Below, in pieces: positions 1-11,274 of a DNA stretch of 64,000 nucleotides. The DNA comes from Pieris napi (Eukaryota > Arthropoda > Insecta > Lepidoptera > Pieridae), in the NCBI RefSeq assembly GCF_905475465.1, contig NC_062249.1, forward strand, positions 1,190,501 to 1,254,500, read 5' to 3'. Positions within the stretch are counted from its first letter, which is position 1; each line of letters starts with the position of its first letter. The notes beneath the pieces were generated by a model. The model worked only from the letters and a program-made list of their open reading frames with translations. It did not search any database and had not been told where the DNA came from. Both the position numbers and the translations under genes were made by a program.

Positions 1-39
1 CATCATAGGATTCCAAACCAACACCAAACGATATATAAG

Positions 40-268
40 CAGAGCAGTGTTGGCCATTGGCTTACTGGCTTGCGTGCGACTTTCATCCATCTCATCAACG
101 GTGAATGATAACATCGTGAGGAAACCAGCTTGCCTTATTCTGAAACAGTTGACGGCGTGTCAAAGGCTGATCACATACTTGCCTATTAGATTGACAAATG
201 ATCATGAAACAGATACAGATCTGAGGGTGTTTTAAAAAGGTTGTAGTGCCACTGATTTATTTTACTTT
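40..268 (+). repeat. SINE-A copy, partial head
   Basis: Dispersed tRNA-derived SINE. The body after the tRNA-like head is well kept: the segments reading CATCGTGAGGAAACC, CTTGCCTATTAGATTGAC and GTTGTAGTGCCACTGATTT match the other copies in this window. The head has lost its B box, so this copy should be transcriptionally dead. The 62-residue open frame across it is not a gene. Confidence 0.75.
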
Positions 269-269
269 C

Positions 270-1012
270 AAAGTATATTTGGTAGTCTACTTTTAAAGTA
301 TATAAATGTACTTTTGATATTAAGATTTTCTTCTAGATTATTTTAGAGAGATTCATTCATTAGAGATATATATCATTCTTGCCCTTATCATTGTATATTT
401 AAATCTGCCATCTTTTGGTATACAATCTATAACAGGTATATTAGTACGTTACCCATCCCTAAATTCGAATGTTTCTTTGATACTTATCAAATGACCACGC
501 GTACGATTAAATAGCTGGTTGCTTCTTTATAATTAAAGGTATAAATTAGCATACTGTGTAAATGTTTTATTGATATTTTACTTAATTATAGACACGGTTC
601 ATAATATTCTTAATTCGCTTTTTACTTAACTATTGTTACTTTTAGGCGTGGAAAGAAATTATAAACATTATTGATGAATAATGTTATTTTTTTTCTATAC
701 ATTTTATATAGGAGCCTTACAGCTCTAGGGATAAGATCCAGAGACGTGATGCTAGAAGTCATACCTAGGGTCCGAAACAATAATTAGCGCGAACTATATC
801 CCGAATGTCAAAGTCCAATACGTTTTTGACATACGAGGGTCACACTTAGCGCAAAATCTCGTCTCTGGACTTATTTCTTTTTAAGTAAAATAAGGTCCTA
901 GTTTTGTTAAAATATTTGGTATTTATCAAAACTAGGACCTATACCTGTCATATTCTTCTCTATGTTATAGAATTGTAAGAAAAAATGTACATCGCACTTG
1001 CCACTACAGAGA
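270..1012. other. AT-rich interval, no gene seen
   Basis: No coding segment recognised. It holds a 10-bp inverted repeat around GTCTCTGGA (737-746 with 860-869) and the 14-bp hairpin listed separately. It could contain an old foldback element, but no target duplication was found. Confidence 0.4.
893..940. repeat. Inverted repeat, 14-bp perfect arms
   Basis: AGGTCCTAGTTTTG at 893-906 is matched by its exact reverse complement at 927-940, with a 20-base AT-rich loop. It may be the remains of a tiny foldback element or a chance hairpin. Confidence 0.6.
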
Positions 1013-1206
1013 TTTAAATAAATAAAATAAATCAGTGGCGCAATAAACTTTTTAGGTCTGGGCCGGCTTCAGATTTCGGTATCTTTCGATCTAATAGGCA
1101 AGTAGGTGATCAGCCTCCTTGTGCCTGACACATGCCTTCAACTTTTTGGGTCTAAGGCAAGTCGGTTTTCTCACGATGTTTTCCTTCACCGTCCGAGCAA
1201 ATGACC
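1013..1206 (-). repeat. SINE-A copy, body only
   Basis: Reverse-orientation SINE-A. It begins with the 3' end (AAATCAGTGGCG, then the TTAGGTCTGGGCC segment) and runs through GCAAGTAGGTGATCAGCCTC to the CTCACGATGTTTTCCTTCAC segment. The tRNA-like head is missing, as in a 5'-truncated insertion. Confidence 0.8.
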
Positions 1207-1209
1207 AAC

Positions 1210-2040
1210 GGGAATCTCCGGGAATTAACAAAAAATTTTTCTAACTGCACTAATTAGTCCTGTATTAAATGCTTAGTAAAAGATCGAATTACACAAGCTA
1301 TACCATGACTTCGGTGCTATGGCTATCAGAATTTAAAACGCAAAACCATACCAAAAGTATGAACCATTAATCAATAAGTGTATAATCTAAACAGGAACTA
1401 TAACGAGCTGATAGGATCCACTCAAGCGTAACTTATATGGTGTGAAATGAGCACAATTTGGCTCGGGAGATTTATGTATACCGATAATGATGGCCGAAGG
1501 AAGCCTCGACTAAATTGTTTTAACTTATTTGCATATAAATATAGGAGCTCTTGTTAAGTCCAAGTCCCGTTTGGGTTATCTAATTAACCTTAAATTGCCT
1601 TTGATCTATTGCATACCAGGTAATGTTTGCTTATCGTGTATAAATATTTCTAACAACGTCTACAAATTATTACAAAATTTGTTTATTAGCTATCGTGGAA
1701 TATGCTTAAGGAGTATTAAGAATATCCATAGCGGTAAATCACCTGCAACATGAGCACATCCACACTTTTACATACACATACACACATAACACAGCACAGC
1801 TGAATTAGGTATTACGTAAATATTTGAAGCTTTTTGTATGTATTATGTATGTAAGCTGTAGGAATACGAAATGAATAAATTTAATTGCTTGCACAAAGCA
1901 CATAATTTATAGTAATACTGAATTAATTTTGCTTTCACGGCCAGTGATAAAAATATGAATATGTCATAGACTATAATAAATCCTTGATAAAAACTTAATC
2001 TGTACCGTTGTCAAAGGTTTTTATATTTCGACTTGATATA
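1210..2040. other. AT-rich interval, no gene seen
   Basis: No recognisable coding or repeat signal apart from a short run of ACACA units near 1,775-1,790. The 74-residue open frame at 1,529-1,753 has no recognisable motif. Confidence 0.35.
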
Positions 2041-2312
2041 ATAATTTTTGAAAAAAATATTTTTCTATCAATGATTATTTGCTTGAAACATTATATTATA
2101 TTAATTTGATAATATTACCTACTGATAAAATAATATAAGCATTGACTATGATGATAATATTCATAATGTACTACGAAACTACTATGCATAATTCTACATT
2201 TTAAGACAAATTGCACGCCATTATATGGGGCAGAATATGTGAAATTTAGATTGTACCAACATAATATTTTTGTACCATATTCATACAAATAAATTGTTAT
2301 TATTAACACTAC
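2041..2312 (+). repeat. Dispersed repeat H
   Basis: Matches, in the opposite orientation, the segment at 29,318-29,590, and more loosely 14,265-14,325 and 15,140-15,310. Shared marks are GAAACATTAT near the start, a CCATTATATGG core, and the end TTTTTGTACCATATTC followed by AAATAAATTNTTATT. The 3' end with a simple-sequence tail suggests the end of a non-LTR element or SINE. No coding sequence. Confidence 0.6.
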
Positions 2313-2314
2313 TT

Positions 2315-3690
2315 CGATATTAGAAAAACAAATGAAAGACAGTGGAGAAGTCATTGTATCTCTTCGATGGATAAAAGATTAGGCTATTTGTAACGAGAAT
2401 TACGGGTCTAATAGTCCCAGGTGCAAATCATTTATGCAATTAGTGTAATTATAGGCACGCACACTTTAATATGATAGTTCCTCGGCCATGCCCGAGGTAT
2501 AATCATCACTAAATATCGGAGGCGACTTTTCAAACAAAAATATGAAACTTCTTTTGACAGATCTGTATTATTTCTCACAGCTAGTGTTTTATCAATTACA
2601 CCAACATATGTTTATTTTAATGTGTATAAATATTGTTAAATTATAGGTTTTCAAGAGATATAGGTTAAAATGAAGCATCGAATTGTAAACTAAAAAAAAA
2701 ACGTTGATTAAAAGCTACATCGCCATACTAGTGAAAATGTTGTTATCTAACTAAACAGATTAAACAACATTTTATAATAATATAATTTATAATTAATATA
2801 CCTTATATATTAAAATTTACAACAACTTCTCCCATAAGGTAATTATGATTGTCTGATTAATGATTAATTAACTGCATAGATTAACAGTTTTAAACTTTTA
2901 ATTGTCCGTTGAGTTAACTGACAAAGGGTCTGCCTTATGTCAGTTCCTATAATGTAAGAAATAGTTAGTCTTTTTGTAAATATTTTAATCTATCACTGTT
3001 TAATATTGTGTTGTATCTATGTGTATGTATTGTTGTGTATATAAATGCAAATAGTTGTCGCATTGGAGTAATCATTTTGTGAAAAATAAAATAAAAATGT
3101 ACCACTCGCATTTTACATTAATAAGTACAAAACATATTTATCTTCAACGAATTTTAATTTCATATTATGATAATGTTGTAAGCCTGAGTTTATTTAAGTA
3201 TTCGTTGAGGATTTCGATAACAAAATTATCGTGGATATAAATGCAAGATGACACGTTAAGCCTTCCACATATGATTTTAGATTACAGTAATTCATTTTAA
3301 GAGCTTATATGGCAAACTTATACAATTAACTGCGATAACATTTTATAATTTTTATACGGTAATTGATAATATTTTGAAAGTGCAAAAGGATATTCGTTTC
3401 GCATATTGATGTTTTTACTTAGCCTACCTTTTTAGTAGCTATATACCAACACATGGAAGTTATTTGCTATGCCATTGAGACTGTCTTTTCGCTTCGTCGC
3501 TTTTCTTTCTTTTGTGGCTTTTCTGGAACAAGCCTAAGTAAAACAATTTTTTTTTATTTTTTCCAAATTTTTCTGCATAAAATCTTTCCTCAGAGTTCAA
3601 GGAAATAAACATTACTCGAATTGGCCGTCTTCGTCTTGAGCTTAGCATAAGCATATTTAGCGATTTATTTTTCTTTATATAGATAATAGT
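2315..3690. other. AT-rich interval, no gene seen
   Basis: Very AT-rich DNA with short A/T runs. No recognisable domain in the short open frames at 3,055-3,240 (+) and 3,460-3,654 (-). Confidence 0.35.
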
Positions 3691-3693
3691 TTG

Positions 3694-3801
3694 GCCGACC
3701 TAGTAGTCGGAGACCATGACCATACCAGGTACCGCTGGAAGATTCTCATTTCGCAGGCCAAGACACGTTTTGGGTCGCAGTGCCCTGTGCCAGCGGAGTG
3801 A
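3694..3801 (+). pseudogene. Possible LINE C-terminal coding remnant (LINE-F)
   Basis: A 35-codon frame ending in TGA reads like the last residues of a non-LTR retrotransposon polyprotein, with DHDHTRYRWKILISQAKTRF followed by an acidic-proline end. The local GC content is clearly higher than the flanks. No start and no upstream reverse transcriptase block is visible, so at best this is a 5'-truncated remnant. Assignment rests on style of sequence only. Confidence 0.35.
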
Positions 3802-3804
3802 GTG

Positions 3805-4490
3805 TGTGAGATAGTTGTTTAATGTAAATTGAATAATAATAATTTTCGACTGCGAGAATAATAATAAAATATAAATTTCTTATTATAAACCTTAAAATAA
3901 ATAAGTATTTTTCTATTAAATGGTCTAATATATTCCTTTTTTATGATCTATTTTACATTCGAGGTCGGACGTGGCTGTCATCATTAGATTGACGTAGCCA
4001 CTGATTGCACGATACGTTATAAATTGTGACAATTTTTTATTCGCCTGTCTAAGTGATATCTTAAGTTATTTTTTGTAATAGGCTACCTATTTAGTACCTG
4101 TCATTGTATCGATTGATTTACTACACTTTAATCAGGGTACTAGAAAAGACAGACGCCTAGGCTTTATTGACTTGTAAAGTTTTAAAAGTTTTAAACGCGA
4201 TTTACTTAAAGCGATTAATAATCCAAACAATATTTCTAAATAGTAGTAGATCTGAAATTGGCTGAATGTTGTACAAACATCTCTTGATTAGTCAACATAT
4301 GGAACGATTTAAACTATGGTAAAAAAACAATAATGACAAATTATTAATTATGCGTATTTCCACATATGTATAAATTAGTTTAGTTTGCTTTTTTTGTTCC
4401 TGTTTAGTTTTAAGTTTTTTTCTTCTTAATAACTATATGTAATATGTATTTTTGCACTTCTACCCTAGATTATCTAATTTATTTATTTTT
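3805..4490. other. AT-rich interval, no gene seen
   Basis: No coding signal. Contains long T-rich runs near 4,390-4,500 leading into the LINE-G tail. Confidence 0.35.
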
Positions 4491-4496
4491 TCTTTT

Positions 4497-4625
4497 TTCA
4501 CAGTGGTTGCCTGGAAGAGATCGCTCGAAAGCGATAAGGCCGCCAATTGCCCTCCTTTACATTTAATTATGTTATATTTTTATATTGTAATGCAACGAAG
4601 TGTAAATAAATAAAATCAAAATAAA
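4497..4625 (+). repeat. Non-LTR 3' tail with stem-loop (LINE-G)
   Basis: GGTTGCCTGGAAGAGATCGC is followed by a short loop and AGCGATAAGGC, making a stem. Then comes an AT-rich stretch, AACGAAGTGTAAATAAATAA and an A-rich end. The same arrangement occurs at 33,288 and 48,530. It is typical of a retrotransposon 3' UTR whose stem-loop is read by the reverse transcriptase. No coding part is present. Confidence 0.65.
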
Positions 4626-4629
4626 TAAA

Positions 4630-5240
4630 TTCTTTAATTAGATATTAAATTATTTTAAAGATACGACCTCGACACTTGACACGGGCGTCAATAAAAGAGC
4701 GTAATACCCTATTTTTGAGGAATTTAATAACCAACCACCTACCTCTCTACATAAAAAAATTGTCATAGAAAGTAGTCTGAGTTGTATCCATACATGATTG
4801 GGCTTCCATTATTATTATTGTAAGGCCTATTCGGTACAAAAACAACACAACACTGAATAAACCGTTACCAGCCCTAAGCACAAAATATACACCGTACCAT
4901 AAAATGTGTTATAAGCTGTTAAACTAAAATTGCGCTTCAGAAAATCATACTTTTTGTAACCGTAAATTCTAGTGATTTTCATACACTGTGACTTTCTCAC
5001 CTAATCTTTAAATCTGCAATTTAAGTTAATCATAGTGTGCCATCGTAAAGGTTAAGATAAAAGTCTTCAATAACCTCTGGCTTTCACGCCGTTTACAAGA
5101 GACATTGGCCAAGAGGTCAACTCTACCTGTGTACTGAGATTTATCTAGCAAAAGGAATCTTGGTTTCTTCGGCAAATGCAGACATCGAAATTCAAGCCGT
5201 AAGCTGAGCTGTAAGTATGAAGATTATGTTGTTAGGTGTA
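4630..5240. other. AT-rich interval, no gene seen
   Basis: No coding signal or clear repeat. CCTCTGGCTTTCACGCCG near 5,075-5,095 is a small GC-richer patch. Confidence 0.35.
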
Positions 5241-5247
5241 ATTGGAC

Positions 5248-5345
5248 TTTTTTTTATAATGGGAGCGTTCAAGTATTACGTAACAATTTTGGGGGGGGGA
5301 GGAGGTCCTTTTCTAAACCGTTACGATGCGGGGCGGGGATAAAAT
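5248..5345 (+). repeat. G-run repeat beginning TCAAGTATTACGTAA
   Basis: TCAAGTATTACGTAA followed by a run of nine G and a G-rich purine stretch. The same opening recurs at 12,056, also followed by G runs. The shared motif marks a dispersed repeat of unknown class. Confidence 0.5.
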
Positions 5346-5583
5346 TGCGCGTTATTGTTAATATTATTTTCGACTTTCCAGTACCTTACACCACATAATG
5401 GTAACTTTTAGGTATAAAGAGTCACTAGGTGGTCACGAAACAAATAATTAATCATCAAAACAAACATAAATAAACGTATCTAATTAATATTAGATTATAC
5501 TGTGCTTTTCTCACTCATAACTCAGTATATCACGACTAAACAATTAGAACATTTGTAACTTCCTTCGTAGTCAACAAACAAAA

Positions 5584-5912
5584 AAATCAGTGGCGCTACA
5601 ACCTTTCTTAGGTCTAGGCCTCAAATTTCTGCATCTGTTTCATAATCATTTGTTAATCTAATAGGCAAGAAGGTGATCAGCCTCCTGTACCTGACACACG
5701 CCATCGACTTTTTGGGTCTAAGGCAAGCCGGTTTCCTCGCGATGTTGGAAAACATCGAACCGACAAGACGGCTTGTCTTAATAAAAATGAATATTAAATG
5801 AGCACATAGAAAGAAAGCCCATCGGTGCGCAGCGGGGGATCGAACCTACGACATCAGGGATGAGAGTCGCGCGTTGAAGCCGCTAGTCCAACACTGGTCT
5901 GCATATTGCATG
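5584..5912 (-). repeat. SINE-A copy, near full length
   Basis: Reverse-orientation copy with the whole body and the tRNA-like head. The reversed B box (GGGATCGAACC) and the reversed start of the head (CACTGG near 5,905) are both present. A second, slightly rearranged stretch with GTTGGAAAACATCGAACCG lies in the middle, so this copy is not perfectly collinear with the others. Confidence 0.85.
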
Positions 5913-5914
5913 CA

Positions 5915-6300
5915 TGTTTATTGTGCAAGCGATATTATTAGCACAACCTGTTTATTTAAATGCACCATCTGTTCCATGATAGGAGTCACACCTAGGTGTT
6001 TTATTTAATCAAGCAATAAACCTCGTAACATCTTTAAGCTTGCAAATGGCGGGTCATAAACTGCAAATAGAATTTGACGGTTAATTTGTAATTGAAGTAA
6101 GTTGCTTTGTTACAAACATTTTTGACTTTGCTTGTTCTTAACCGAGTAAGAATTTAAAATTTCTTATGATTGTATTACCATTAAAATTAAACGTATAGTT
6201 AATTTATTTATAGACGGAATTAGAAGTTCATATTAGGCTATGTTTTGGGGGTTATATGATGATGATAGATGATTCTCGCTAAGTCTCAATTCTACCTTCA
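5915..6300. other. AT-rich interval, no gene seen
   Basis: No coding signal. It ends where LINE-A sequence begins. Confidence 0.35.
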
Positions 6301-6305
6301 ATTAC

Positions 6306-6830
6306 CTTGACGTCCGTCGTTCCACAACTGAGCGATTCTTTTTTTCTTTTTTTTTATTGAGAAAAAGCTTGCCAACGCTCGGCACACTTACACATTGGTA
6401 AAAACAAACACAAAATACAATTTTTAATGTGACTAGAACTTAAAGGCAAAGAGAGATCATAACCTATTATTAAACAAAACAAACATTACAAAAAAAAACA
6501 ATTACTAATCAAAGAAAAAATTCAAATTACAAAAAACTAAACAAAAATCCATTTTATAGTGTGAGGGGAGCAACTATGTATATCCAGACCTAGATGCTTA
6601 AGACAATTTCTACCGCGCGCCACCACTATGTGGAACCAGCTGCCCACTGAAGTATTATCGAACCAATTCGACTTAGGGTCCTTCAAGAAAAGAGCGTACC
6701 AAGTCTTAAAAGACCGGCAACGCACTCGCGAGCCCTCTGGCATTGAGAGTGTCCATGGGCGGCGGTATCACTTAACATCAGGTGAGCCTCCTGCCCGTTT
6801 GCCCCCCGTTCTATAAAAAAAAAAAAAAAA
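6306..6830 (+). mobile_element. LINE-A 3' fragment, split by a nested insert
   Basis: GACGTCCGTCGTTCCACAAC at 6,306 and the block from about 6,600 to 6,815 match successive parts of the C-terminal coding end of LINE-A (37.6 kb, minus strand). The residues TTMWNQLPTEV and KKRAYQVLK can be read. The fragment ends with poly(A) at 6,815-6,830. Between the two blocks lies a 257-base insert listed separately. It is a 5'-truncated copy with no reverse transcriptase domain. Confidence 0.8.
6340..6596 (-). mobile_element. Nested retro-insert inside LINE-A fragment
   Basis: The LINE-A coding end breaks after CTGAGCGATT and resumes at CTTAAGACAATTT. The 257 bases between begin with T-rich sequence (poly(A) on the minus strand) and end in unique sequence, as expected for a small 5'-truncated retrotransposed copy lying on the minus strand. 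The family was not identified. Confidence 0.5.
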
Positions 6831-6834
6831 TCTA

Positions 6835-7135
6835 AAACCATATCCACAAAGGCCGACTCGGAAGGTACTGTAAAGAAATATGAAAGTACAACGTATTATT
6901 GGATATATTTTCATTAATAACAGTATCGTGAGATGTGTCGCAAAAAGAAATCTCATCAAAAATATAAATAATAGATTGTGTAAAACAAGTTGAGAAACAT
7001 TGAGATGCCTCCAAATAAGCCGGCCTATTCCCCTATTTCCAATTCTATAGTTTATGGAATATAATTTTTGAATACACAATACAGTACATTGTCTCCACAT
7101 ATAATTATTTAACTAATGTAAACAAAATATTGTAA
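6835..7135. other. AT-rich interval, no gene seen
   Basis: Minus-strand open frames up to 110 residues read through here into the LINE-A poly(A). They show no domain and are not convincing genes. Confidence 0.35.
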
Positions 7136-7139
7136 ACCT

Positions 7140-7290
7140 ATTTTAAAAGAGTAAATGTGGTTTCTTGCCCATTCTTCTTCACACGAAACTACCTTTTGGA
7201 AGGAGCAAATAGAATCTTCTTTGTTTTTTTTTTTGTTTTTTTAAATTGAAATTAATGATTTGACTTTGACTTTTGACTTTGAATAATCAT
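7140..7290 (+). repeat. LINE-B type 3' tail
   Basis: TTTTAAAAGAGT, TTGCCCATTCTTCTTC and ACTACCTTTTGGAAGG(A/G)GCAA are shared with 42,470-42,605. The end is a run of TTTGAC units, the same style of tail as the LINE-B copies. Probably a related LINE or SINE 3' end. Confidence 0.5.
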
Positions 7291-7480
7291 AACTTTTTTC
7301 GGAATGGGTCTATATAAACAAGCCTTCCGATATACGGGAGTAGCAGTAGACCCGTTCTGAATACGCCGGCGAAGGTTGTATGTCCATACATACAAGCCCA
7401 TGCTTCGGCATGGACATGGATATATATTTACTTTTCTGGTTTTAATATATTTTTTTCTGTGTTTATGAGAACATGTTTCG

Positions 7481-7690
7481 TGAGAATTTTTGTATCTAAT
7501 ATGCAAGTTGGTAATCAGCCTGTGCCTGACACACCGACAACTTTTAGAAGGCATTCCAGTTTCCTCATGATGTTTTCCTTCACCGTACGAGCAAGCGTTA
7601 AAAGTCTATTGGTGCAAAGCCGGGGATCGAACCAACGAACCCAGGGATGAGGGTCGCACATTGAAGCCACTAGATCAACACTGCTAACAC
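7481..7690 (-). repeat. SINE-A copy, 3' end lost
   Basis: Reverse-orientation SINE-A from the TAATATGCAAGTTGGT segment through the body to the tRNA-like head. The reversed B box GGGATCGAACC is near 7,623 and the head start CAACACTGCT lies at about 7,676. The usual SINE 3' end is missing. Confidence 0.8.
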
Positions 7691-8180
7691 CAGAATATGT
7701 AGAAATTAAAATGTTAAAAAAAATTCAATTTATATACAAGTGACGAAACAAAAATACTAATAAAAGTCAACGACCTCAGAGATTAGAGGTGCACTGAAGC
7801 TACTAAAACAAAAAATTATAAATACAATTTTTACTAGAATAAGGCTGCGTATTACCGTTGTAAATACCTCATTTCATACATGCAATGGAAGAAATCATTT
7901 CTAAGCGTGAATTGGATTGAAATTATCGGTTAGTACCCGGTTTCCTACTATTTGCCGCTACTTCTTGTTCCAACCATTATTTTCCATTCGATCCAACACG
8001 ATTCTCAATTATTGTTGATACAGGCTGTGTCATTTTGTGTCTTGTTTTGTTATAACTACTGAGACGACTGCGATATACTCCGGAGGCTGTGATTTCAGTT
8101 GTAGAGTCTGCGCGGTAAGAGAACTATCGTGACTATTATGCGAATGTATTTTTAAATTATCTCATTATTTAATTTAATCA
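7690..8180. other. AT-rich interval, no gene seen
   Basis: No coding signal or recognised repeat. Confidence 0.35.
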
Positions 8181-8183
8181 AAC

Positions 8184-8480
8184 TCAAAATAACTTTATTC
8201 ATATAGGTGACAAGTACACTTATGAACGTCAGAAAAGAAGTTAAATTCATTGTAAATTTACATTTACTACCAGTTCGCAAGTCAAGGGAGTAGAGCGGGC
8301 AAGAAGAACTGGCAAGAAACTTTGCGCCACTCTTTTTAATCGCTAAGTTTTGAGTTATACAAATTGTTTGAACTGGAGCAAATCAATCCCAAGGATTAGG
8401 ATCATTTAAGTATTCGTCAAATTTATAAAAGTTTTATTTATTAATTTACGTTTAACGAGGGCTTTGGTTTGATTCACAAA
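8184..8480 (-). mobile_element. LINE-B 3' fragment
   Basis: Minus-strand copy of a CR1-like LINE end. The last codons (asparagine-proline-tryptophan-aspartate then stop, reversed as TCAATCCCAAGGATTAGGAT) are followed by the 3' UTR block with GAACTGG, CGCTCTAC-like sequence and GTACACTT. It ends in an ACTCAAAAT tail. The same block occurs at 14.6 kb and 26.0 kb. 5'-truncated. Confidence 0.75.
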
Positions 8481-8554
8481 AGAATACTTTTATTGTTTTT
8501 AGTTTGTCGAAATTATTCTCGAACTATAATGACGTAATAGTGTTGTCAATATAA

Positions 8555-8717
8555 GGGCCGATTTACATTATCTTAGTGTTTAGGAGAGTGATTTAGTACA
8601 ACTTGAAAGGCAAGTTCTTTAGCGTAGCGTTTACTAAAGCAAGTAGCGTTTACATGTTTCAACTAAAGTACTATCCTAAAGCACTCTCCTAAACACTAAG
8701 ATAATGTAAATCGGCCT
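8555..8717. mobile_element. MITE with 35-bp perfect terminal repeats
   Basis: Bases 8,556-8,590 (starting GGCCGATTTACATTATCTTA) are the exact reverse complement of 8,682-8,716. TAA lies immediately before (8,552-8,554) and after (8,718-8,720), fitting the three-base TWA duplication of PIF/Harbinger-type elements. The 91-base centre is non-coding. Perfect arms suggest a recent insertion. Superfamily is inferred from the duplication only. Confidence 0.85.
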
Positions 8718-8719
8718 TA

Positions 8720-8990
8720 ACAGAAAAGGCTACCATTCCTGAGACTTCAAATCCCAAAACGGTTTTCTGTATATACTTTAGCATAATAAGAATTATTTCT
8801 TGTTTGTTGGTGAACAATTTCTTGTCTTGTCTCAAAAAAGATTTTCAGTAATTTTCCTTATAAACTTTTTTATGTATGCCTATCAACCCAAAGAATTGAT
8901 GTGGCAAGTATCGAACGCCCCAGGCAAAAATATAATTAGACGTGGTAGACACCCAATTAAGATTTTAAGAGTAACACCAGAATAAAATAT
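8720..8990. other. Interval with no gene seen
   Basis: Contains a 61-residue open frame (8,800-8,985, +) without recognisable domain. Confidence 0.3.
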
Positions 8991-9255
8991 ATACCAATGG
9001 CTCTACAACCTTTTAGGTCCGGGCCTCAGACTGTATCTCTTCCGTGATTATTTTTAATAGGCAAGTAGTTGATGGACCCTCTGTGCCTGACACACACCGA
9101 GTTCAGAGTCTTAGGTATGCTGTTTCCTCACGATTTTTTCTATCACCGTAGGAGCTTGAAATGCGCACATAGAAAGTCCATTAGTGCAAAGACCGGGATC
9201 GAATCCAAGGGTTGAGAGTCGCACATTGAAGCCACTAGGTCAACGCTGCTAACAC
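8990..9255 (-). repeat. SINE-A copy
   Basis: Reverse-orientation SINE-A with diverged body. It starts with CAATGGCTCTACAACC and reaches the tRNA-like head with a weak reversed B box (GGGATCGAATCC) and CAACGCTGCTAAC at the end. Confidence 0.8.
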
Positions 9256-9269
9256 TCGAATAATCTAAT

Positions 9270-9513
9270 GTATAACATTCTCATGTCACAATGTTCGTTC
9301 CTATACTCCACCGAAACGGCTCGACCGTTTTTTTTCATTTAGATTTTTTTTTGTTTTTATTTTTTTATGTTGCAGCATACAAAAATACATACAACCCCTT
9401 TTCAGCCTTCTACGATCAACCAATATTTTTAATTATTGTGGACAGTTTTTTTTTGAACTAAAAAAAAGGTTTCCTTGAAATAATGGCAAAAAAAACATTT
9501 GCCGGGCCAGCTA
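9270..9513 (+). mobile_element. Non-autonomous Helitron, short
   Basis: The start CATTCTCATGTCACAATGTT followed by GTTCCTATACTCC and CGAAACGGCTCGACCG matches, in opposite orientation, the 5' end of the Helitron at 28.3-29.2 kb. It ends in TTTGCCGGGCCAGCTAT, close to the GTCNGCTAG end of the other copies, with the final base changed. No rolling-circle helicase is encoded. Confidence 0.6.
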
Positions 9514-9662
9514 TATATATACAAATAAAAATGTTTAAAAAATGTCCAAGTGTATTTTCAAGTGACGAAACAAAAGTACTAATAAAATTCCTCTTAACTA
9601 TATCTTACGATTGTAAAAAATTAAAATGAACTACATATTACAAAAGTAAACAAGGATGGATA

Positions 9663-10035
9663 CAAAAAAATATTGGTTGTTTGTAAAGTAGGTTTACGAT
9701 CGAGATGTTTACGTGATAACGTTTTATTGGTGATATAAGTTTTTGGGAAGTAAGGAATTAATGAAGATAACAAATCTCCATTCGTTTGTATGCCGCTAGA
9801 GTGAGAGAGACGGAAGATCGGTCCACTCACTCGAACGCTATGCCAGCCTCCGCTCGTGAGGATTCCGCGTGACAAGTTTCACGGAATGACTGGCAGCGCT
9901 CGAGATGAGACGGGAGATCGGTCCGTCTCTCTCTCGTTATACCTGCGATCGCGCTCGTGAGGTTTTGGTGTGACACAAGTTTCTGAACATGTCACCCGAC
10001 TAAAACGATTTTAAAGACGTTATCACGTCAAAAAA
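9663..10035. mobile_element. Repeat bracketed by ACGTGATAACGT, copy 1
   Basis: ACGTGATAACGT at 9,711-9,722 and its reverse complement at 10,017-10,028 bracket this element. The outer left edge reads AAATATTGGTTGTTTGTAAA. A-runs lie on both sides. The interior holds two related GC-rich units (about 9,800-9,885 and 9,895-9,985), each with GAGACGG(A/G)AGATCGGTCC and CGCTCGTGAGG, so a local duplication has taken place. A second copy is at 25,602-25,987. Transposon class unknown. Confidence 0.7.
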
Positions 10036-10039
10036 ACAT

Positions 10040-10385
10040 GTTATAATAAAATAAACTATAATTATTGTAAAGAAACTACCCCGCCATACAGACCAAAATT
10101 TAACGATTCTTTAATCTTTCTATCTCCATTGTAATTATTTAAGAATCTTGGCAGACTCAAAGGCATCGGTTAAAGTATCAATAATTAACACGTAACTTGA
10201 AGATAACAATGGCGTATTGATCAATGTGTTAATGATATACTAATCAGAAACCGTCAAACAAGATCTCAAACGAATGTGAGCTTACAACGCTTTGGTGGAA
10301 ATATAGAATTGGTTTGACGTGCACTGGTCGAAGTGTTAATTTTTGGTTAATTTAACAGTTTTCGGTCTTTTTATTAGGCTGTTGA
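10040..10385. other. AT-rich interval, no gene seen
   Basis: No coding signal or clear repeat. Confidence 0.35.
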
Positions 10386-10560
10386 TGTTAACTTGTAAAC
10401 AAATATAATATTTATTTCCAACACACAAATATACAGTACTTACAATATTCTTAACCTACATTGTAATAATAATAGAAAATTAAAACAAATTTAAAAGGTT
10501 TGGTTCCTGTGGCAGTGTACCTTTAATGCTGCCAGCATGTGCAAATTCTAAAAATGTCAA
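10385..10560 (-). mobile_element. LINE-C 3' fragment
   Basis: Reverse complement of part of the LINE-C end at 11,275-11,480: shared blocks are CACACAAATATACAGTA, ATATTCTTAACCTACAT and GTTCCTGTGGCAGTGTACCT. This is the last coding part and 3' UTR of a non-LTR element. The two copies form an inverted pair about 0.7 kb apart. Confidence 0.6.
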
Positions 10561-11270
10561 TGGAACTTTCCAATACACATTGTTATAAAAATATTTGAAA
10601 TCCTTTGCCTTTTTAGAAATAAAACATTGTTCTATATTTAGTATGAAGTCTGACCTCTTTGGTCTGTTTTAAAAATATGTAATTCAGTTTTGACACAAAT
10701 ATATTAGACCAGTGCAGATAGCCTTTAAAATAAATAAAAAGTGAAAAAAATAATAGTAGATTAAAAACTAAAAACTTGGTTTTTTGAATTTTTCACATAA
10801 ATTTTGAGGTTATGTGAAAAATTTGTGAATACAAAAGTTTTAGATCTTTTTATTACCTACAACTTTGCCATTTAACTTTCTTCGATAGGACTTTTAGTTT
10901 TGCCGGAAATCGAGATAAACCGTTTTTTAACCTTAAACCTCCCCCCCTACCCCTTCCCGACCTCAGATCGCCCGTAAATTATTTTTCCTTTAATTTTTAT
11001 AATATTCTCCTCCTTTTCCAATAGGTTTCATTCTACTATTATTTTTTTAGGTTTCAAAAATTATCGGCACTGGTCTATATGTAGGTGATACGAAGTTTAA
11101 ACGCGTTTCTATTTTAATATTTTTTTAGTTATCTGCGTGTGCCCGTTTTTGGCAAAGGCCTCCTCCAAATCCCGCCATTCCAGTCAACACTGTGCCACTC
11201 TCTGCTATGTACCACCTGCTGTTTGTATTATTTAAATCTCGATATGATTTTTGAGTTATTCATGGAGAAA
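10560..11270. other. Spacer between inverted LINE-C ends
   Basis: AT-rich sequence with no coding frame. It has a hairpin-like TTTTTCACATAAATTTTGAG / TTATGTGAAAAATTTG pair near 10,790-10,830 and a CCCCCCCTACCCC tract near 10,940. Confidence 0.35.
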
Positions 11271-11274
11271 TAAA

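Noticed and set aside
6768..7100. 110-residue minus-strand frame at the LINE-A tail
   Set aside because: It includes the reversed poly(A) as a phenylalanine run and has no domain.
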